NCBI RefSeq assembly: GCF_000813825.1
Contig: NZ_JWTA01000007.1
Location: 62,001-126,000, forward strand
From: Chryseobacterium taiwanense
GTDB lineage: Bacteria; Bacteroidota; Bacteroidia; Flavobacteriales; Weeksellaceae
Reading direction: 5' to 3'
DNA length: 64,000 nucleotides
Part shown: positions 44,346-54,986 of the stretch, piece by piece
Layout of the letters: every line of letters begins with the position of its first letter
How positions within the stretch are numbered: the first letter of the stretch is position 1
Notes under the pieces: generated by a model
The model's database searches: none
Seen by the model: only the letters and a program-made list of their open reading frames with translations
What the model was told of the DNA's origin: nothing
Made by a program: the position numbers and the translations under genes

Positions 44346-44815
44346 TAAAAAAACCATCTTTATAAGGTGGATTTTTTTGTTAAGGCTATGATAATGGTAT
44401 AAAGTTGTATATAGTCGTCTAAATTTTTATAACTCTATTTTTTTTAACACAAGTTTTTAATTCAACTTTACATTTTTTTAGAAAGCAAATGCAAATAATT
44501 TTGTTGCGCGAAGCTTGAAAGTTTAGCTTCATCAAATCAACTTGTTGATTCCTCTTTGCTCACTTAAATAATTAAGTCTTTAAGCATATTCTTTGCGTCA
44601 AAAAAACAAATGATGATTTTAGAACATTTAATCAAATTTACACATGTTCAAAATATAAAAAGGTTTCAGCTCATTGAGTGAAACCTTAAAAAAATATACA
44701 AATAAAAGTCAAACGTTTTTTATGAACTGACAGTGGTCAATTCGCTTCGCTCGTAAACTACCCCTAACTATTTGACTATTGACTTACGAAGCAAAATTGA
44801 CAAGTCACTTTATTA
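44346..44815 (+). other. 470-bp intergenic region with terminator and repeat remnants
   Basis: Begins with a terminator: CCATCTT (44354-44360), loop TAT, AAGGTGG (44364-44370) then a T-run. Further on there is a short near-palindrome AATCAAC-TT-GTTGATT (44535-44550) and an imperfect inverted repeat around 44731-44808 with GTCAATT and AATTGAC arms. No gene is supported. The region ends just before the leuB stop. Confidence 0.6.
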
Positions 44816-45937
44816 TTATACAATCGTTGATTTTCCGATTTTTACATTCTCAAAATTATAATAGCTTTTCTCAGAATATTTAATGTAATCTACAATAAAA
44901 CTACCTACTTCACTTGTAGAATATGGTTGCTCTGCATTAAGGTCTATGGTTACGTATTTGTTTTCTATTGCATGTTCTACAGATTCTCTTAATTTTTCGG
45001 CAGCATGATCCAGTTTTAAATAATCAAGCATCATTGCTGTACTTAATATAGAAGCAATCGGATTGGCAATCCCCTTTCCTTTTGCCTGCGGATAAGAACC
45101 GTGAATGGGTTCAAACATAGCATTGTCATTACCAATAGAAGCGGAAGGAAGTAAACCAATAGAACCTCCGATCACACTCGCTTCGTCAGAAATAATGTCT
45201 CCAAACATATTTTCTGTAACGATCACATCAAACTGTTTTGGATTTAAGATCAACTGCATAGCTGCATTATCTACAAACATAAAATCAAGTTCTACATCAG
45301 GGTATTCTGCTGCAATTTCCTTGCATACTTTTCTCCATAATCTGGAAGTATCCAACACATTTGCCTTATCGATTAAGGTTAATTTTTTTCTGCGTTTCTG
45401 TGCCTCCTGAAAAGCCATATGTACAATCGGAGTAATTTCATCACGATTGTATTTGCAGATATCATAAGCGTAACCTGCTTCTTCATCCGTAAATTTTTCA
45501 CCAAAATAGATCCCGCTTACCAATTCTCTGAAAATCTGAATATCGGTACCGTCAATGATTTCTTTTTTCAATGGACTCTTCTCAATCAAAGAACTATATG
45601 TTTTCAAAGGTCTGATGTTGGCAAAAAGCCCTAATTCTTTACGAAGTTTCAATAAACCTTGTTCAGGACGGACTTTCGCATCAGGATTGTTATCAAAAGA
45701 AGGATCTCCGATAGCTCCGAAAAGCACGGCATCAGATTCTTTACAGATGGCAAGGGTTTCATCCGGTAAAGGATTTCCTGTCTGGAAAATAGCTTCTGCA
45801 CCTACTAAAGCTTGTTTAAATTCAAATTTATAGTGAAAAGCTTCAGCAATAGCATCTAAAATTTTAATGCTTTCATTTACTACTTCCGGTCCGATTCCAT
45901 CTCCAGCAAGAACCGCAATTTTAAAATCAGTTTTCAT
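44816..45937 (-). CDS. leuB: 3-isopropylmalate dehydrogenase
   Basis: 373 residues. NAD-dependent oxidative decarboxylation of 3-isopropylmalate, third step of leucine synthesis. Seen motifs: [12 protein letters not shown] at the N-terminus, [13 protein letters not shown], and the metal/NAD region [42 protein letters not shown] near the C-terminus is diagnostic of LeuB rather than isocitrate dehydrogenase. Overlaps the leuD stop by 11 bp, the last gene of leuACDB. Confidence 0.96.
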   Translation of the reverse strand: MKTDFKIAVLAGDGIGPEVVNESIKILDAIAEAFHYKFEFKQALVGAEAIFQTGNPLPDETLAICKESDAVLFGAIGDPSFDNNPDAKVRPEQGLLKLRKELGLFANIRPLKTYSSLIEKSPLKKEIIDGTDIQIFRELVSGIYFGEKFTDEEAGYAYDICKYNRDEITPIVHMAFQEAQKRRKKLTLIDKANVLDTSRLWRKVCKEIAAEYPDVELDFMFVDNAAMQLILNPKQFDVIVTENMFGDIISDEASVIGGSIGLLPSASIGNDNAMFEPIHGSYPQAKGKGIANPIASILSTAMMLDYLKLDHAAEKLRESVEHAIENKYVTIDLNAEQPYSTSEVGSFIVDYIKYSEKSYYNFENVKIGKSTIV

Positions 45938-46526
45938 ATACTTTTTGTGTTTTTAATTCAAATTCCTGAATAGCTTGTTTTCTGCTGATTAAGAAGTCAA
46001 TATCATCATAACCGTTCATCAGACATATTTTTTTATAAGAATCAATTTCGAAGCTTTCGCTTTTGTCATTGAAAGTAATGGTCTGCTTTTCGACATCTAC
46101 CAAAATTTCTTTTTCAGGATTTTCTGTAATGTCAGATAGTATTTCTTTTAAAAATTCCTCGGAAACCTTTACAGGCAATAATCCATTGTTTAAAGCATTT
46201 CCCTTAAAAATATCTGCGAAAAAGCTTGAAACAACCACTTTAAAACCATAATCTGTTAAAGACCAAGCGGCGTGTTCACGACTGCTTCCGCAACCGAAAT
46301 TGTTTCCTGCAACAAGAATTTCACCGCTGTATGTCGGATTATTTAAAACGAAATCAGGATTAGGCTCATTCGTATGAACATTGTATCTCCAATCTCTGAA
46401 AAGATTATCTCCAAAACCGTTTTTATCAATACTTTTTAAAAATCTGGCAGGAATAATCTGGTCTGTATCTATATTTTCTACCGGCAAAGGAATTGCTCGG
46501 GATTGTATTATGACTAATTTTTGCAT
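45927..46526 (-). CDS. leuD: 3-isopropylmalate dehydratase small subunit
   Basis: 199 residues from ATG 46526 ([15 protein letters not shown]); an earlier TTG would add residues from an intergenic repeat. The swivel domain of the LeuCD isomerase carries [14 protein letters not shown] and [11 protein letters not shown], both family hallmarks. It pairs with LeuC encoded upstream, separated by a 118-bp gap that holds an inverted repeat. Confidence 0.95.
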   Translation of the reverse strand: MQKLVIIQSRAIPLPVENIDTDQIIPARFLKSIDKNGFGDNLFRDWRYNVHTNEPNPDFVLNNPTYSGEILVAGNNFGCGSSREHAAWSLTDYGFKVVVSSFFADIFKGNALNNGLLPVKVSEEFLKEILSDITENPEKEILVDVEKQTITFNDKSESFEIDSYKKICLMNGYDDIDFLISRKQAIQEFELKTQKVYEN

Positions 46527-46544
46527 TGTGTTAAAATTATTAAT

Positions 46545-46645
46545 GTGAAATGTGAATTTTGTTTCGCAAGTCAATGGTGAATTTTTCAACTGTTTTTATA
46601 TTGACCATTGACCTTTCACTTTTGAAATAAAATTCACTTTATCAT
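46545..46645 (+). repeat. Imperfect inverted repeat in the leuC-leuD gap
   Basis: GTCAATGGT at about 46570 faces ACCATTGAC at about 46604, and GTGAATTTT on the left faces AAAATTCAC on the right. The whole gap could fold into one long stem. Similar GTCAATT/AATTGAC arms occur at 44731-44808, suggesting a dispersed element. Confidence 0.5.
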
Positions 46646-48027
46646 TAGTTTTCAAAGACTGAGATTTTTCCTTCAATAGCAACTTTTGCCGCCGTTAAAG
46701 GACTTGCTAAAATCGTTCTGGCTCCCTGTCCTTGTCTTCCTTCAAAGTTTCTGTTAGAAGTTGAAACACAGTACTCTCCTTCCGGAATTTTATCGTCATT
46801 CATTGCTAAACAAGCAGAACATCCCGGTTGTCTGATCTGAAAACCAGCTTCGTTGAAAATTTTATCCAAACCTTCTTCGAAAATCTGTTTTACAACCTGT
46901 TGAGAACCCGGAACAATCAAAGCCTGAACGTGTTCGGATTTACTTTTCCCTTTAATATAATTCGCAGCAGAACGAAAATCTTCAATTCTTGCATTCGTAC
47001 AACTTCCGATGAAAACATAATTAACTTTAATGTCAGAAAGTGCTTGCCCGGCTTTTAAACCCATATATTTCAATGCCTTTTCCTCAGATTCGTTTTGCGG
47101 ATTCGGAATATTCTGGTTGATAGAAATTCCCATTCCCGGATTGGTTCCGTAAGTAATCATTGGATAGATTTCTGAGGCATCAAAAGAAAATTCGGCATCA
47201 AAAACGGCTTCGTCGTCTGTTTTTAAGGTTTTCCAATATTCTACTTTTTCTTCCCACTCCTCGCCTTTTGGCGCGAAAGTTCTGTCTTTAACATAATTGA
47301 AAGTCGTTTCATCAGGAGCAATCATTCCTCCTCGAGCGCCCATTTCTATGCTCATGTTACAAACCGTCATTCTTCCTTCCATCGACATTTCTTCAAAAAC
47401 ATTTCCGGCATATTCACAGAAATATCCTGTTCCGCTATCGGTTCCGACTTTTGAAATGATGTATAAAATCACATCTTTCGGCTGAACATTTCTGTTTAAT
47501 TTACCATTTACGGTAATTCTCATCGATTTTGGTTTGTTCAACAATAAGCACTGGCTTGCAAAAACCTGCGCTACCTGACTTGTTCCGATTCCGAAAGCAA
47601 TAGAACCGAAAGCACCGTGAGTAGATGTGTGACTGTCTCCGCAAACGATACTCATTCCCGGTTGTGTTACTCCTAATTCAGGAGCAATAATGTGAACAAT
47701 TCCTTGATATTGATGTCCTAAACCATATAATTCAATATTATTTTTCTTACAGTTTGCTGTGAGCTGTTCCACCTGATTTCTTGAAGAATCATCGCGAATC
47801 GGTTTATCCTGATCTAAGGTCGGAACATTGTGATCGGCAGTAGCAACAATCTGTTTAGGTCTGAAGATTTCTAGACCTCTAGATTCCAGTTCTGCAAAAG
47901 CTTGTGGGCTTGTTACTTCATGAATCAGATGTTTGTCGATGTATATAATTTGAGGTCCGTCCGGAATCGTTTCTACAACGTGAGCATCCCAAACTTTGTC
48001 AAAAAGTGTCTTTTTATCGTTGTTCAT
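46645..48027 (-). CDS. leuC: 3-isopropylmalate dehydratase large subunit
   Basis: 460 residues of the aconitase superfamily. The 4Fe-4S ligands appear in [14 protein letters not shown] (first Cys) and [10 protein letters not shown] (second and third). N-terminal [13 protein letters not shown] and HEVTSPQAF are typical of LeuC, as is [22 protein letters not shown]. With LeuD it isomerises 2- to 3-isopropylmalate. It follows leuA by 30 bp. Confidence 0.96.
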   Translation of the reverse strand: MNNDKKTLFDKVWDAHVVETIPDGPQIIYIDKHLIHEVTSPQAFAELESRGLEIFRPKQIVATADHNVPTLDQDKPIRDDSSRNQVEQLTANCKKNNIELYGLGHQYQGIVHIIAPELGVTQPGMSIVCGDSHTSTHGAFGSIAFGIGTSQVAQVFASQCLLLNKPKSMRITVNGKLNRNVQPKDVILYIISKVGTDSGTGYFCEYAGNVFEEMSMEGRMTVCNMSIEMGARGGMIAPDETTFNYVKDRTFAPKGEEWEEKVEYWKTLKTDDEAVFDAEFSFDASEIYPMITYGTNPGMGISINQNIPNPQNESEEKALKYMGLKAGQALSDIKVNYVFIGSCTNARIEDFRSAANYIKGKSKSEHVQALIVPGSQQVVKQIFEEGLDKIFNEAGFQIRQPGCSACLAMNDDKIPEGEYCVSTSNRNFEGRQGQGARTILASPLTAAKVAIEGKISVFEN

Positions 48028-48057
48028 TTTAATTTTAGCACATTTAAATCAATTATA

Positions 48058-49221
48058 CTACCCTATTTTTCTTGTTACTTTTTCGATGATTGAACTTAAA
48101 TCATCATTGTTGACCTCTTTCTTTCTATCAGCAATTTTCAAAAACTCCTGATATAAAAAATCGAGCTCGTTTTTGGTAACATCTACACCAATATGCTTGA
48201 ATCTATAAGCTAACGCAGAACGTCCGCTTCTTGCTGTCAATACAATCGTTGAAGAATTTACCCCCACTTCTTCAGGATCGATAATTTCATAAGTTTCTCT
48301 GTTTTTGATGACACCATCCTGATGAATTCCAGAACTATGTGCAAAAGCATTGGCTCCAACAATTGCTTTGTTGGGCTGAACCGGCATTCCCATCAATTCA
48401 GAAACCAAAATGCTCATAGGGTTGAGCATTTTGGACTGAACGTCAGTATATAATTTTAAATGTGCATGTTGTCTAAGAATCATTACCACTTCTTCCAAAG
48501 CGGTATTTCCGGCTCTTTCTCCAAGTCCGTTGATGGTACATTCAATTTGTCTTGCTCCGTTTACAATTCCTGCAATAGAATTTGCAGTTGCCATTCCCAA
48601 GTCGTTGTGACAGTGACAAGACAGGATAGCTTTATCAATGCCCTTTACATTCTCTTTTAAATATTTTATTTTTTGCCCGTATTCTTCAGGCAAACAATAT
48701 CCGGTTGTATCAGGAATATTCAGCACTGTAGCTCCGGCTTTGATAACGGCTTCACAAACTTTTGCTAAATAATCGTTATCAGTTCTTCCAGCATCTTCAG
48801 CGTAAAATTCTACGTCTTCAACGAATGTTTTAGCATATTTTACAGCCTGAACAGCTCTTTCGATAATATCTTCTCTGTTTGAATTGAATTTGAATTTGAT
48901 ATGAGAATCAGAAGTTCCGATTCCTGTGTGTATTCTTGGTCTTTTAGCATATCTTAAGGCTTCTGCAGCAGTATCGATATCTTTTTGATTGGCTCTCGTC
49001 AATCCGCAAACCTTGGCGTTTTTTACCAGTTTTGAAATCTCCGAAACGGAATGAAAATCTCCGGGGCTAGAAATTGGGAAACCAGCTTCGATAACATCTA
49101 CTCCCAGCTCGTCCAGTTTTTCGGCAATAATTAATTTTTGTTCAGTATTTAATTTACAACCCGGGACTTGCTCTCCATCACGCAATGTGGTATCAAAAAT
49201 TTCAACTTTTTCGGAATTCAT
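48058..49221 (-). CDS. leuA: 2-isopropylmalate synthase, short form
   Basis: 387 residues. Condenses acetyl-CoA with 2-ketoisovalerate, first committed step of leucine synthesis. Catalytic barrel: [13 protein letters not shown] with the metal Asp, [16 protein letters not shown] with metal histidines, ERAGN and SGIHQDG further on. It stops shortly after the linker region and lacks the C-terminal allosteric (LeuA dimer) domain of the 500-residue form, so leucine feedback inhibition of the usual kind is not expected. First gene of leuACDB; a TAGTTTTG element lies at 49248-49255 on the minus strand. Confidence 0.93.
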   Translation of the reverse strand: MNSEKVEIFDTTLRDGEQVPGCKLNTEQKLIIAEKLDELGVDVIEAGFPISSPGDFHSVSEISKLVKNAKVCGLTRANQKDIDTAAEALRYAKRPRIHTGIGTSDSHIKFKFNSNREDIIERAVQAVKYAKTFVEDVEFYAEDAGRTDNDYLAKVCEAVIKAGATVLNIPDTTGYCLPEEYGQKIKYLKENVKGIDKAILSCHCHNDLGMATANSIAGIVNGARQIECTINGLGERAGNTALEEVVMILRQHAHLKLYTDVQSKMLNPMSILVSELMGMPVQPNKAIVGANAFAHSSGIHQDGVIKNRETYEIIDPEEVGVNSSTIVLTARSGRSALAYRFKHIGVDVTKNELDFLYQEFLKIADRKKEVNNDDLSSIIEKVTRKIG

Positions 49222-49247
49222 AATGAAGTTTTTATTTAATTTTGATT

Positions 49248-49255
49248 CAAAACTA
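49248..49255 (-). promoter_or_regulatory. -7 promoter element of the leu operon
   Basis: Plus-strand CAAAACTA reads TAGTTTTG on the minus strand, matching TAnnTTTG, 27 bp upstream of the leuA start. The leader is too short to hold an attenuator or leader peptide. Confidence 0.5.
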
Positions 49256-49368
49256 GAAAGTTGAAAGGTTTTTTAATTTTCATTTTTTATAAAAATTACA
49301 ATACTCAAAATATTGATTTTTTATTTTAATTATTTGATTATCATTATTTTAAATTATAAAAATTTACA

Positions 49369-50913
49369 ATGGCAGAATTGCAGAAAGATTTTTTATTTGT
49401 ATTAATTAAGTCGTTAACGACCTCCGAAAAAAGGCAATTCAAGCTCTATGTAAACCGTCTCGGAATAAATGTAGACGCAAAGTTTCTTCTCCTGTTTTCA
49501 GAAATTGATAAGATGAAGGAATATGATGAAAACATCATTATTGACAAAAAAATTTCGACGAAGCAACAATTGTCCAATCTGAAAGCTCATCTTTATAAAC
49601 AAATTTTGGTGAGCCTGCGAATGAACCCAAGTCATCAGAATTACAGAATACAATTACGTGAACAGCTTGATTTTGCCAATATTTTATATCAAAAAGGGCT
49701 TTATAAACAGGCTCTTAAAATATTAGATAAAACTAAGCAGACTGCTTTAGAATTAGACGAAAAAAGTATAGCTTCAGAAATTATAGATCTTGAAAAAGTT
49801 ATTGAATCTCAATTTATTACACGGAGTATTGAAGGACGCGCCGATGAATTGATACAACAATCTACGGAAATCAGTAAACAGAATCATTATGCTACTGAAC
49901 TGTCAAATCTTTCGTTGAAATTATACAGCGAAATGTTGACACATGGATATGTAAAAAATGATGAAGGCAGGACTGAAATCATGGAAGTTTTCAATGCTCA
50001 AATTCAGAAAATAACTTTCGAAAGACTGAATTTCACAGAAAAACTATGGTATTTTAAGGCACATGTTTGGAAAAATCAGTTGCTTCAGGAATATAAATAC
50101 ACCTTGAAGTACGCCTATCAATGGGTAGATCTGTTTCATAAAAATCCAGAGATGATTATGAGTCATCCGGTTTGGTATATCAAAGGCAATACTTATCTGT
50201 TAAAAATCCTATTTCTGTATGGAAATATTGATATTCTGGAAGAGAGTTTTAAAGATTTTAATGTGGTGGTATCCTCTTCAAGTTTTGCTCAAAATGAAAA
50301 TATACAATCTCTTGTTTTTCTGACACATTATAATACATTAATGAATATTCACTTTGTGAAAGGTGAATTCTTTTCAGGCTCAAAATTAATTCCTGAAATC
50401 GAACTGAAAATGGAAAGGCTTCGGGATAAAATCGATGAGCATCATTTCATGATTCTTTACCTGAAAATGGCTGCTATGTTTTTTGGAAGTAAGAAGTTTA
50501 AAGATTCCATAAAATACTCATTAAAAGTAATTGAATCTAAAGGAAATGTACAGGAAGACCTTCTGTTTCACACAAGGATTCTGATTTTAATGGCAAAACA
50601 TGAATCGGGAAATGATGAAGATTATGATGAATTTATCAAGGCGATTTTGAAGTTTGCCAAAAAGATGAAAAAGCCGGATGAATTTCATTTTGAAAGCATT
50701 AAATTTTTCAAGAATCTGAATAATTTAACTCCGGATAAACAATTGGATTCCTTTAAAGAATTTGATAAAAAGCTAGAGGTTTTTGCCGGGAATGAATATT
50801 ACCGCAGATCTTTGTTTTATATAGATATTCATGGTTGGGTAAAATCTAAAGTGAGAAATGTGGATGTTATTGAAATCATCAAAGAAAAAGTGCGATATAA
50901 GAGAAATCATTGA
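49369..50913 (+). CDS. Conserved alpha-helical protein of unknown function
   Basis: 514 residues, soluble, no signal peptide. I do not recognise a named family. The sequence is almost wholly helical with tetratricopeptide-like stretches such as LDFANILYQKGLYKQALKIL (about 105-124). LFVLIKSLTTSEKRQFKLYV near the start is striking and the C-terminus is basic. TPR-like architecture suggests a scaffold role. Monocistronic and divergent from the leu operon across 147 bp of very AT-rich sequence. Confidence 0.75.
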   Translation: MAELQKDFLFVLIKSLTTSEKRQFKLYVNRLGINVDAKFLLLFSEIDKMKEYDENIIIDKKISTKQQLSNLKAHLYKQILVSLRMNPSHQNYRIQLREQLDFANILYQKGLYKQALKILDKTKQTALELDEKSIASEIIDLEKVIESQFITRSIEGRADELIQQSTEISKQNHYATELSNLSLKLYSEMLTHGYVKNDEGRTEIMEVFNAQIQKITFERLNFTEKLWYFKAHVWKNQLLQEYKYTLKYAYQWVDLFHKNPEMIMSHPVWYIKGNTYLLKILFLYGNIDILEESFKDFNVVVSSSSFAQNENIQSLVFLTHYNTLMNIHFVKGEFFSGSKLIPEIELKMERLRDKIDEHHFMILYLKMAAMFFGSKKFKDSIKYSLKVIESKGNVQEDLLFHTRILILMAKHESGNDEDYDEFIKAILKFAKKMKKPDEFHFESIKFFKNLNNLTPDKQLDSFKEFDKKLEVFAGNEYYRRSLFYIDIHGWVKSKVRNVDVIEIIKEKVRYKRNH

Positions 50914-50937
50914 TTTTTTTTTGATGCAACGTTTTAA

Positions 50938-51055
50938 TTTGAACCATTAAGATTTATTTAGAAATTAAGAGTATTAAGTTGAGTTTTGATTTAAAAATCT
51001 ACTTGATTTTTCTTAACTTGCCTTAATTCCTTATTTAAAACCTTAATGGTTCAAA
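50938..51055 (+). repeat. Dispersed imperfect palindrome family B, copy 2
   Basis: TTTGAACCATTAAG (50938-50951) is the exact complement of CTTAATGGTTCAAA (51042-51055). Inner blocks such as AATTAAG and CTTAATT also pair, so most of the 118 bp could fold into one stem. Related to 30968-31107. It lies between two convergent genes. Confidence 0.65.
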
Positions 51056-51062
51056 AAATACA

Positions 51063-52250
51063 TTATTTCTTAACTTTCTCCAGTTCAGAATTTATAAAAT
51101 CAATATTACTGTTTTCAAAAACTTCAAGTAATTGCGGAACGAAATCACCAAAAGTTTTATATGTTGCTCTGTTGGAATTATACTCTTTTATTTTCTCTTC
51201 TAATTGAGGTAAAAAGATAAAATTGTTCTTTAAATGGTATTCTTCCAATCGTTTTGCTCTCTCAAAATCTTTCTGAATTTTTGCGGTTTGAATTTCTCCC
51301 AATCTCACCAAATGTTCTGCAACACAGGTTTCATGATCTCCATAACCACCTGTTTTAATCATCGTTTCTTTCAAATTTGATTTCTCAAACATATCTTTAA
51401 ACTTCAGAAGTTTGTCGGAATATTTGTACACTTCTTTATTGACGAAAGAATGACCAAATTCATGTACACTTAAAAAACTAGCTTGGAACTGATTGTCATA
51501 TCCAAATTGTCCTTGTTTTTCAACTTTTACAAACGGACTTGCTATCTCATAAATATTTTTTGCACCAGATTTTAAGACGACATCTGTTCCAATCCCTCTT
51601 CCTTCTCCATCAGAAATAGGCCACATCATCATTGGTGATATTAAAATCACATACTGATTGAATTTTTCGCCATAAAATTGTTCCATTGCATAGGTAAAAC
51701 CCGTAGGAATATGTTTGTTGTATTCATTTATTGAACCTTGGTAAAAGTCTTTGTTTTCATTAAAAAATACTTCTACTTTCTCTTGGGTATAGAATTTTGA
51801 AAGTTCGTTAATATAGTTTTTAATTAAAAGAGTTACTTCTTTATTTTGGTCTTTATTTAAACGAGAAAACTCAAATTGATAATCATTTTGCCAATTATTG
51901 GAAGGAAATTCTTTATGATAGACTAGAGATTTCATTAAAGCATCATTCCCTAAACCGTATTTTTCCATGATGACATCATTGAGTTCTGCGGTGGCTACAG
52001 CAATTGGAGAGTTCTTTAAATGACCGAATTTATTTAATGCCTTTTTTACGATGGGTTGATAACCTGAACATTCTTTAATTTTATATAATTCAAAGTCTTT
52101 ATTGTTTCTTCTATGCTCTGTTGAAAGGATTTCTGCAAGAAAATAGGTTTCAATGTTCTTGTTATAAGTTACTGAAAATTTTGAGGTATTTTGTTGAGAA
52201 AAACTGAATGAGCAAATGGTAATAGCAAATGCTAAAAGTATTTTTTTCAT
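51063..52250 (-). CDS. Exported DUF4932-like putative metalloprotease
   Basis: 395 residues with a signal peptide (MKKILLAFAITICSFSFSQ). SFLSVHEFGHSFVNKEVY (about 263-280) contains HEFGH, a zincin HExxH motif, and YGDHETCVAEHLVR further on may provide a third ligand. FTYAMEQFYGEKFNQYVILISPMMMW precedes it. The layout fits the uncharacterised DUF4932 group as I remember it. Probably periplasmic or secreted; no T9SS tail is visible. Substrate unknown. Confidence 0.7.
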   Translation of the reverse strand: MKKILLAFAITICSFSFSQQNTSKFSVTYNKNIETYFLAEILSTEHRRNNKDFELYKIKECSGYQPIVKKALNKFGHLKNSPIAVATAELNDVIMEKYGLGNDALMKSLVYHKEFPSNNWQNDYQFEFSRLNKDQNKEVTLLIKNYINELSKFYTQEKVEVFFNENKDFYQGSINEYNKHIPTGFTYAMEQFYGEKFNQYVILISPMMMWPISDGEGRGIGTDVVLKSGAKNIYEIASPFVKVEKQGQFGYDNQFQASFLSVHEFGHSFVNKEVYKYSDKLLKFKDMFEKSNLKETMIKTGGYGDHETCVAEHLVRLGEIQTAKIQKDFERAKRLEEYHLKNNFIFLPQLEEKIKEYNSNRATYKTFGDFVPQLLEVFENSNIDFINSELEKVKK

Positions 52251-52311
52251 TATTAAATATTAATTCTTGGTTTAAGTACATGCGAATATAGTATTTTAAC
52301 TAAAAAATGCG

Positions 52312-52319
52312 TATTTTTG
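52312..52319 (+). promoter_or_regulatory. -7 promoter element of thrS
   Basis: TATTTTTG matches TAnnTTTG and stands 24 bp before the thrS start. No T-box or obvious thrS operator-like tRNA mimic fits into the short leader. Confidence 0.5.
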
Positions 52320-52343
52320 CATCTTAAAATTTCTTAGTAAACA

Positions 52344-54281
52344 ATGATAAAAATTACACTTCCAGACAATAGCGTCAAAGAATTCGAGGCGGGAGTAACT
52401 CCGCTAGATGTGGCAAAATCTATAAGCGAGGGATTGGCTAGAAATACCATCTCCGCAGTTGTAAATGACAAACAAGTAGAGACGACCACGCCTATAACTA
52501 CGGATTCTACAGTACAGTTGTTGACTTGGAATGATGATCTTGGAAAGAAGGCTTTCTGGCATTCTTCTGCTCACCTTTTGGCGCAGGCTATCCTTGAATT
52601 TTATCCTAATGCTAAGTTGACAATCGGTCCTGCAATTGAAAAAGGATTTTATTATGACGTAGATTTCGGTGACGAAAGTTTGTCTGATAAAGATTTCGAA
52701 AAGATCGAAAAGAAGGTTTTAGAAAACGCGAAAAAAGGTTCTACATTCTCTTTATATCCGGTTTCTAAAGAAGAAGCTTTAAAAGTGTATGCAGACAATC
52801 CTTATAAAGTGGAATTGATTTCAAACCTTAATGATGGAGAAATCACTTTTGTAACACACGACGATTTCACAGATCTTTGTCGTGGTGGACACATTCCGAA
52901 TACGAGTATTGTCAAGGCAATGAAGATTTTGAATGCAGCCGGAGCATACTGGAGAGGAAATGAAAATAACCCTCAGTTAACGAGAGTGTATGGTATTTCT
53001 TTCCCAAAACAGAAAGATTTAACAGAATATCTTGAGCTTTTAGAAGAAGCTAAAAAAAGAGATCACAGAAAACTAGGTAAAGAACTTGGAATTTTCGCTT
53101 TCTCTGAAAAAGTAGGTCAAGGTTTACCTTTATGGTTGCCAAAAGGAGCTGCTTTAAGAAAAAAATTAGAAAATTTCCTTTCTGAAGCTCAGAAAAAAGC
53201 AGGTTATGAATTCGTAATTTCTCCGCACATCGGAGCAAAAGAATTGTATGTAACTTCAGGACACTGGGATAAATATGGAGCAGACAGCTTCCAGCCTATT
53301 AAAACTCCGAATGAAGGAGAAGAATTTATGTTGAAGCCAATGAACTGTCCGCATCACTGTGAGATTTACAAAACTTCACAATGGAGCTACAGAGATCTGC
53401 CTAAAAGATATGCAGAATTTGGTACGGTATACAGATATGAGCAAAGTGGTGAGCTTCACGGTTTAACGAGAGTTCGTGGGTTTACTCAGGATGATGCGCA
53501 TTTATTCTGTACTCCGGATCAGTTAATGGATGAATTTAAGAAAACGATTGATTTAGTTCTTTATGTTTTTGGTTCATTAGGTTTTGCTGATTTTACAGCT
53601 CAGATTTCATTAAGAGATCCTGAAAATAAAGAAAAATACATCGGAACTGACGAAAACTGGGAAAAAGCAGAAAATGCAATCGTAACGGCTGCAACTGAAA
53701 AAGGATTAAATACAGTAACTGAATATGGTGAAGCTGCATTCTACGGTCCTAAATTGGATTTCATGGTAAAAGATGCTTTGGGTAGAAAATGGCAGCTTGG
53801 AACAATTCAGGTGGATTATAACTTACCTGAAAGATTCGATCTTTGGTACACAGGAAATGATGGTGAAAAACACAGACCGGTAATGATTCACAGAGCTCCG
53901 TTTGGTTCTATGGAAAGATTTATTGCGATTTTGATTGAAAATACGGCTGGAGATTTCCCATTATGGCTGGCTCCGGATCAATTCATCATTTTGCCAATCA
54001 GTGAGAAATATGTAGATTATGCTAAAAAAGTTTCTCAATTACTGGAAAATCACGATATTAGCGGATTAATTGACGATAGAAACGAGAAAACGGGTAAAAA
54101 GATCCGTGATGCAGAATTGAAGAAGATTCCATTTATGATTGTAGTGGGAGAAAATGAAGAAAATGATGGCACAATTTCTGTAAGAAGACGTGGCGAAGGT
54201 GATTTGGGATCAATGAGCATCGAAAATTTCGTTACTTATTTTAAAGAACAGTCAAAAACAGGATTTGAGTTTAACGCTTAA
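52344..54281 (+). CDS. thrS: Threonyl-tRNA synthetase
   Basis: 645 residues, full length. TGS domain at the N-terminus ([17 protein letters not shown]), editing domain with [12 protein letters not shown] and [11 protein letters not shown], then the class II core: motif 2 [24 protein letters not shown], motif 3 [17 protein letters not shown], and the anticodon-binding domain at the end. Charges tRNA-Thr. First gene of the thrS-infC-rpmI-rplT order that is conserved across many bacteria. Confidence 0.97.
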   Translation: MIKITLPDNSVKEFEAGVTPLDVAKSISEGLARNTISAVVNDKQVETTTPITTDSTVQLLTWNDDLGKKAFWHSSAHLLAQAILEFYPNAKLTIGPAIEKGFYYDVDFGDESLSDKDFEKIEKKVLENAKKGSTFSLYPVSKEEALKVYADNPYKVELISNLNDGEITFVTHDDFTDLCRGGHIPNTSIVKAMKILNAAGAYWRGNENNPQLTRVYGISFPKQKDLTEYLELLEEAKKRDHRKLGKELGIFAFSEKVGQGLPLWLPKGAALRKKLENFLSEAQKKAGYEFVISPHIGAKELYVTSGHWDKYGADSFQPIKTPNEGEEFMLKPMNCPHHCEIYKTSQWSYRDLPKRYAEFGTVYRYEQSGELHGLTRVRGFTQDDAHLFCTPDQLMDEFKKTIDLVLYVFGSLGFADFTAQISLRDPENKEKYIGTDENWEKAENAIVTAATEKGLNTVTEYGEAAFYGPKLDFMVKDALGRKWQLGTIQVDYNLPERFDLWYTGNDGEKHRPVMIHRAPFGSMERFIAILIENTAGDFPLWLAPDQFIILPISEKYVDYAKKVSQLLENHDISGLIDDRNEKTGKKIRDAELKKIPFMIVVGENEENDGTISVRRRGEGDLGSMSIENFVTYFKEQSKTGFEFNA

Positions 54282-54293
54282 ATCTAAAAAAAT

Positions 54294-54336
54294 ACCATTC
54301 TGAATACATTTTAAGCTAATTTTTATTCAGAATGGT
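54294..54336 (+). terminator. 13-bp perfect hairpin between thrS and infC
   Basis: ACCATTCTGAATA (54294-54306) and TATTCAGAATGGT (54324-54336) are exact complements around a 17-nt loop. Only a short T-rich tail follows. It may reduce read-through from thrS into infC. Confidence 0.65.
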
Positions 54337-54376
54337 TTATAAAAAATAGAAAGTTAACCAATAAAATTATAATACA

Positions 54377-54937
54377 ATAGCACAAAGATTTAACAACAGG
54401 GGCCCACAAAGACGTCCGGTACAGGAGGACTTACACTTGATCAACGATAAAATTCGTGTGAGAGAGCTTCGTTTGGTGGGCGATAACGTAGAGCCGGGAG
54501 TTTATCCGATTGACAAAGCAAGACAAATTGCTGCGGAACAAGAATTGGATCTAGTAGTAATTTCCGATAAGGCAGAACCGTTTATTGCAAGAATATTAGA
54601 ATACAAGAAATTCTTATATGAGCAAAAGAAAAAGCAAAAGGAACTAAAAGCTAAGCAAGTAAAAGTGGTTGTAAAAGAGATCCGTTTCGGACCTCAGACC
54701 GATGAGCACGATTACGAATTTAAGAAAAAACATGCTGAGAAATTCCTTGAGGAAGGTTCAAAATTAAAGACCTACGTATTTTTTAAAGGACGTTCGATTA
54801 TCTTTAAAGATCAGGGAGAAATCTTGCTTCTAAAACTGGCTCAGGAACTAGAGCACGTTGGAAAAGTAGACCAGCTTCCTAAGCTTGAAGGAAAGAGAAT
54901 GATTATGATGATGAGTCCTAAAAAACCAGCAAAATAA
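54377..54937 (+). CDS. infC: Translation initiation factor IF-3
   Basis: IF-3 sets the accuracy of start-codon choice on the 30S subunit. Reading from an ATA at 54377 gives 186 residues, beginning (M)[13 protein letters not shown] then [20 protein letters not shown]. The upstream part looks like the normal basic N-terminus of flavobacterial IF-3, but there is no ATG, GTG or TTG at its start. A TTG at 54437, behind an AGGAGG 7 bases earlier, would give 166 residues. E. coli infC uses AUU for autoregulation, so AUA here is plausible. The usual NAxPPVCRIxDY stretch is replaced by [13 protein letters not shown]. Confidence 0.88.
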   Translation: MAQRFNNRGPQRRPVQEDLHLINDKIRVRELRLVGDNVEPGVYPIDKARQIAAEQELDLVVISDKAEPFIARILEYKKFLYEQKKKQKELKAKQVKVVVKEIRFGPQTDEHDYEFKKKHAEKFLEEGSKLKTYVFFKGRSIIFKDQGEILLLKLAQELEHVGKVDQLPKLEGKRMIMMMSPKKPAK

Positions 54938-54986
54938 TTTTAAAAACACATTTCAGTAGTATCAAAATCTACTGATTGAGACATAT

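Noticed and set aside
46527..46589. TTG start for leuD
   Set aside because: The added residues are encoded by an intergenic inverted repeat; ATG 46526 matches the family.
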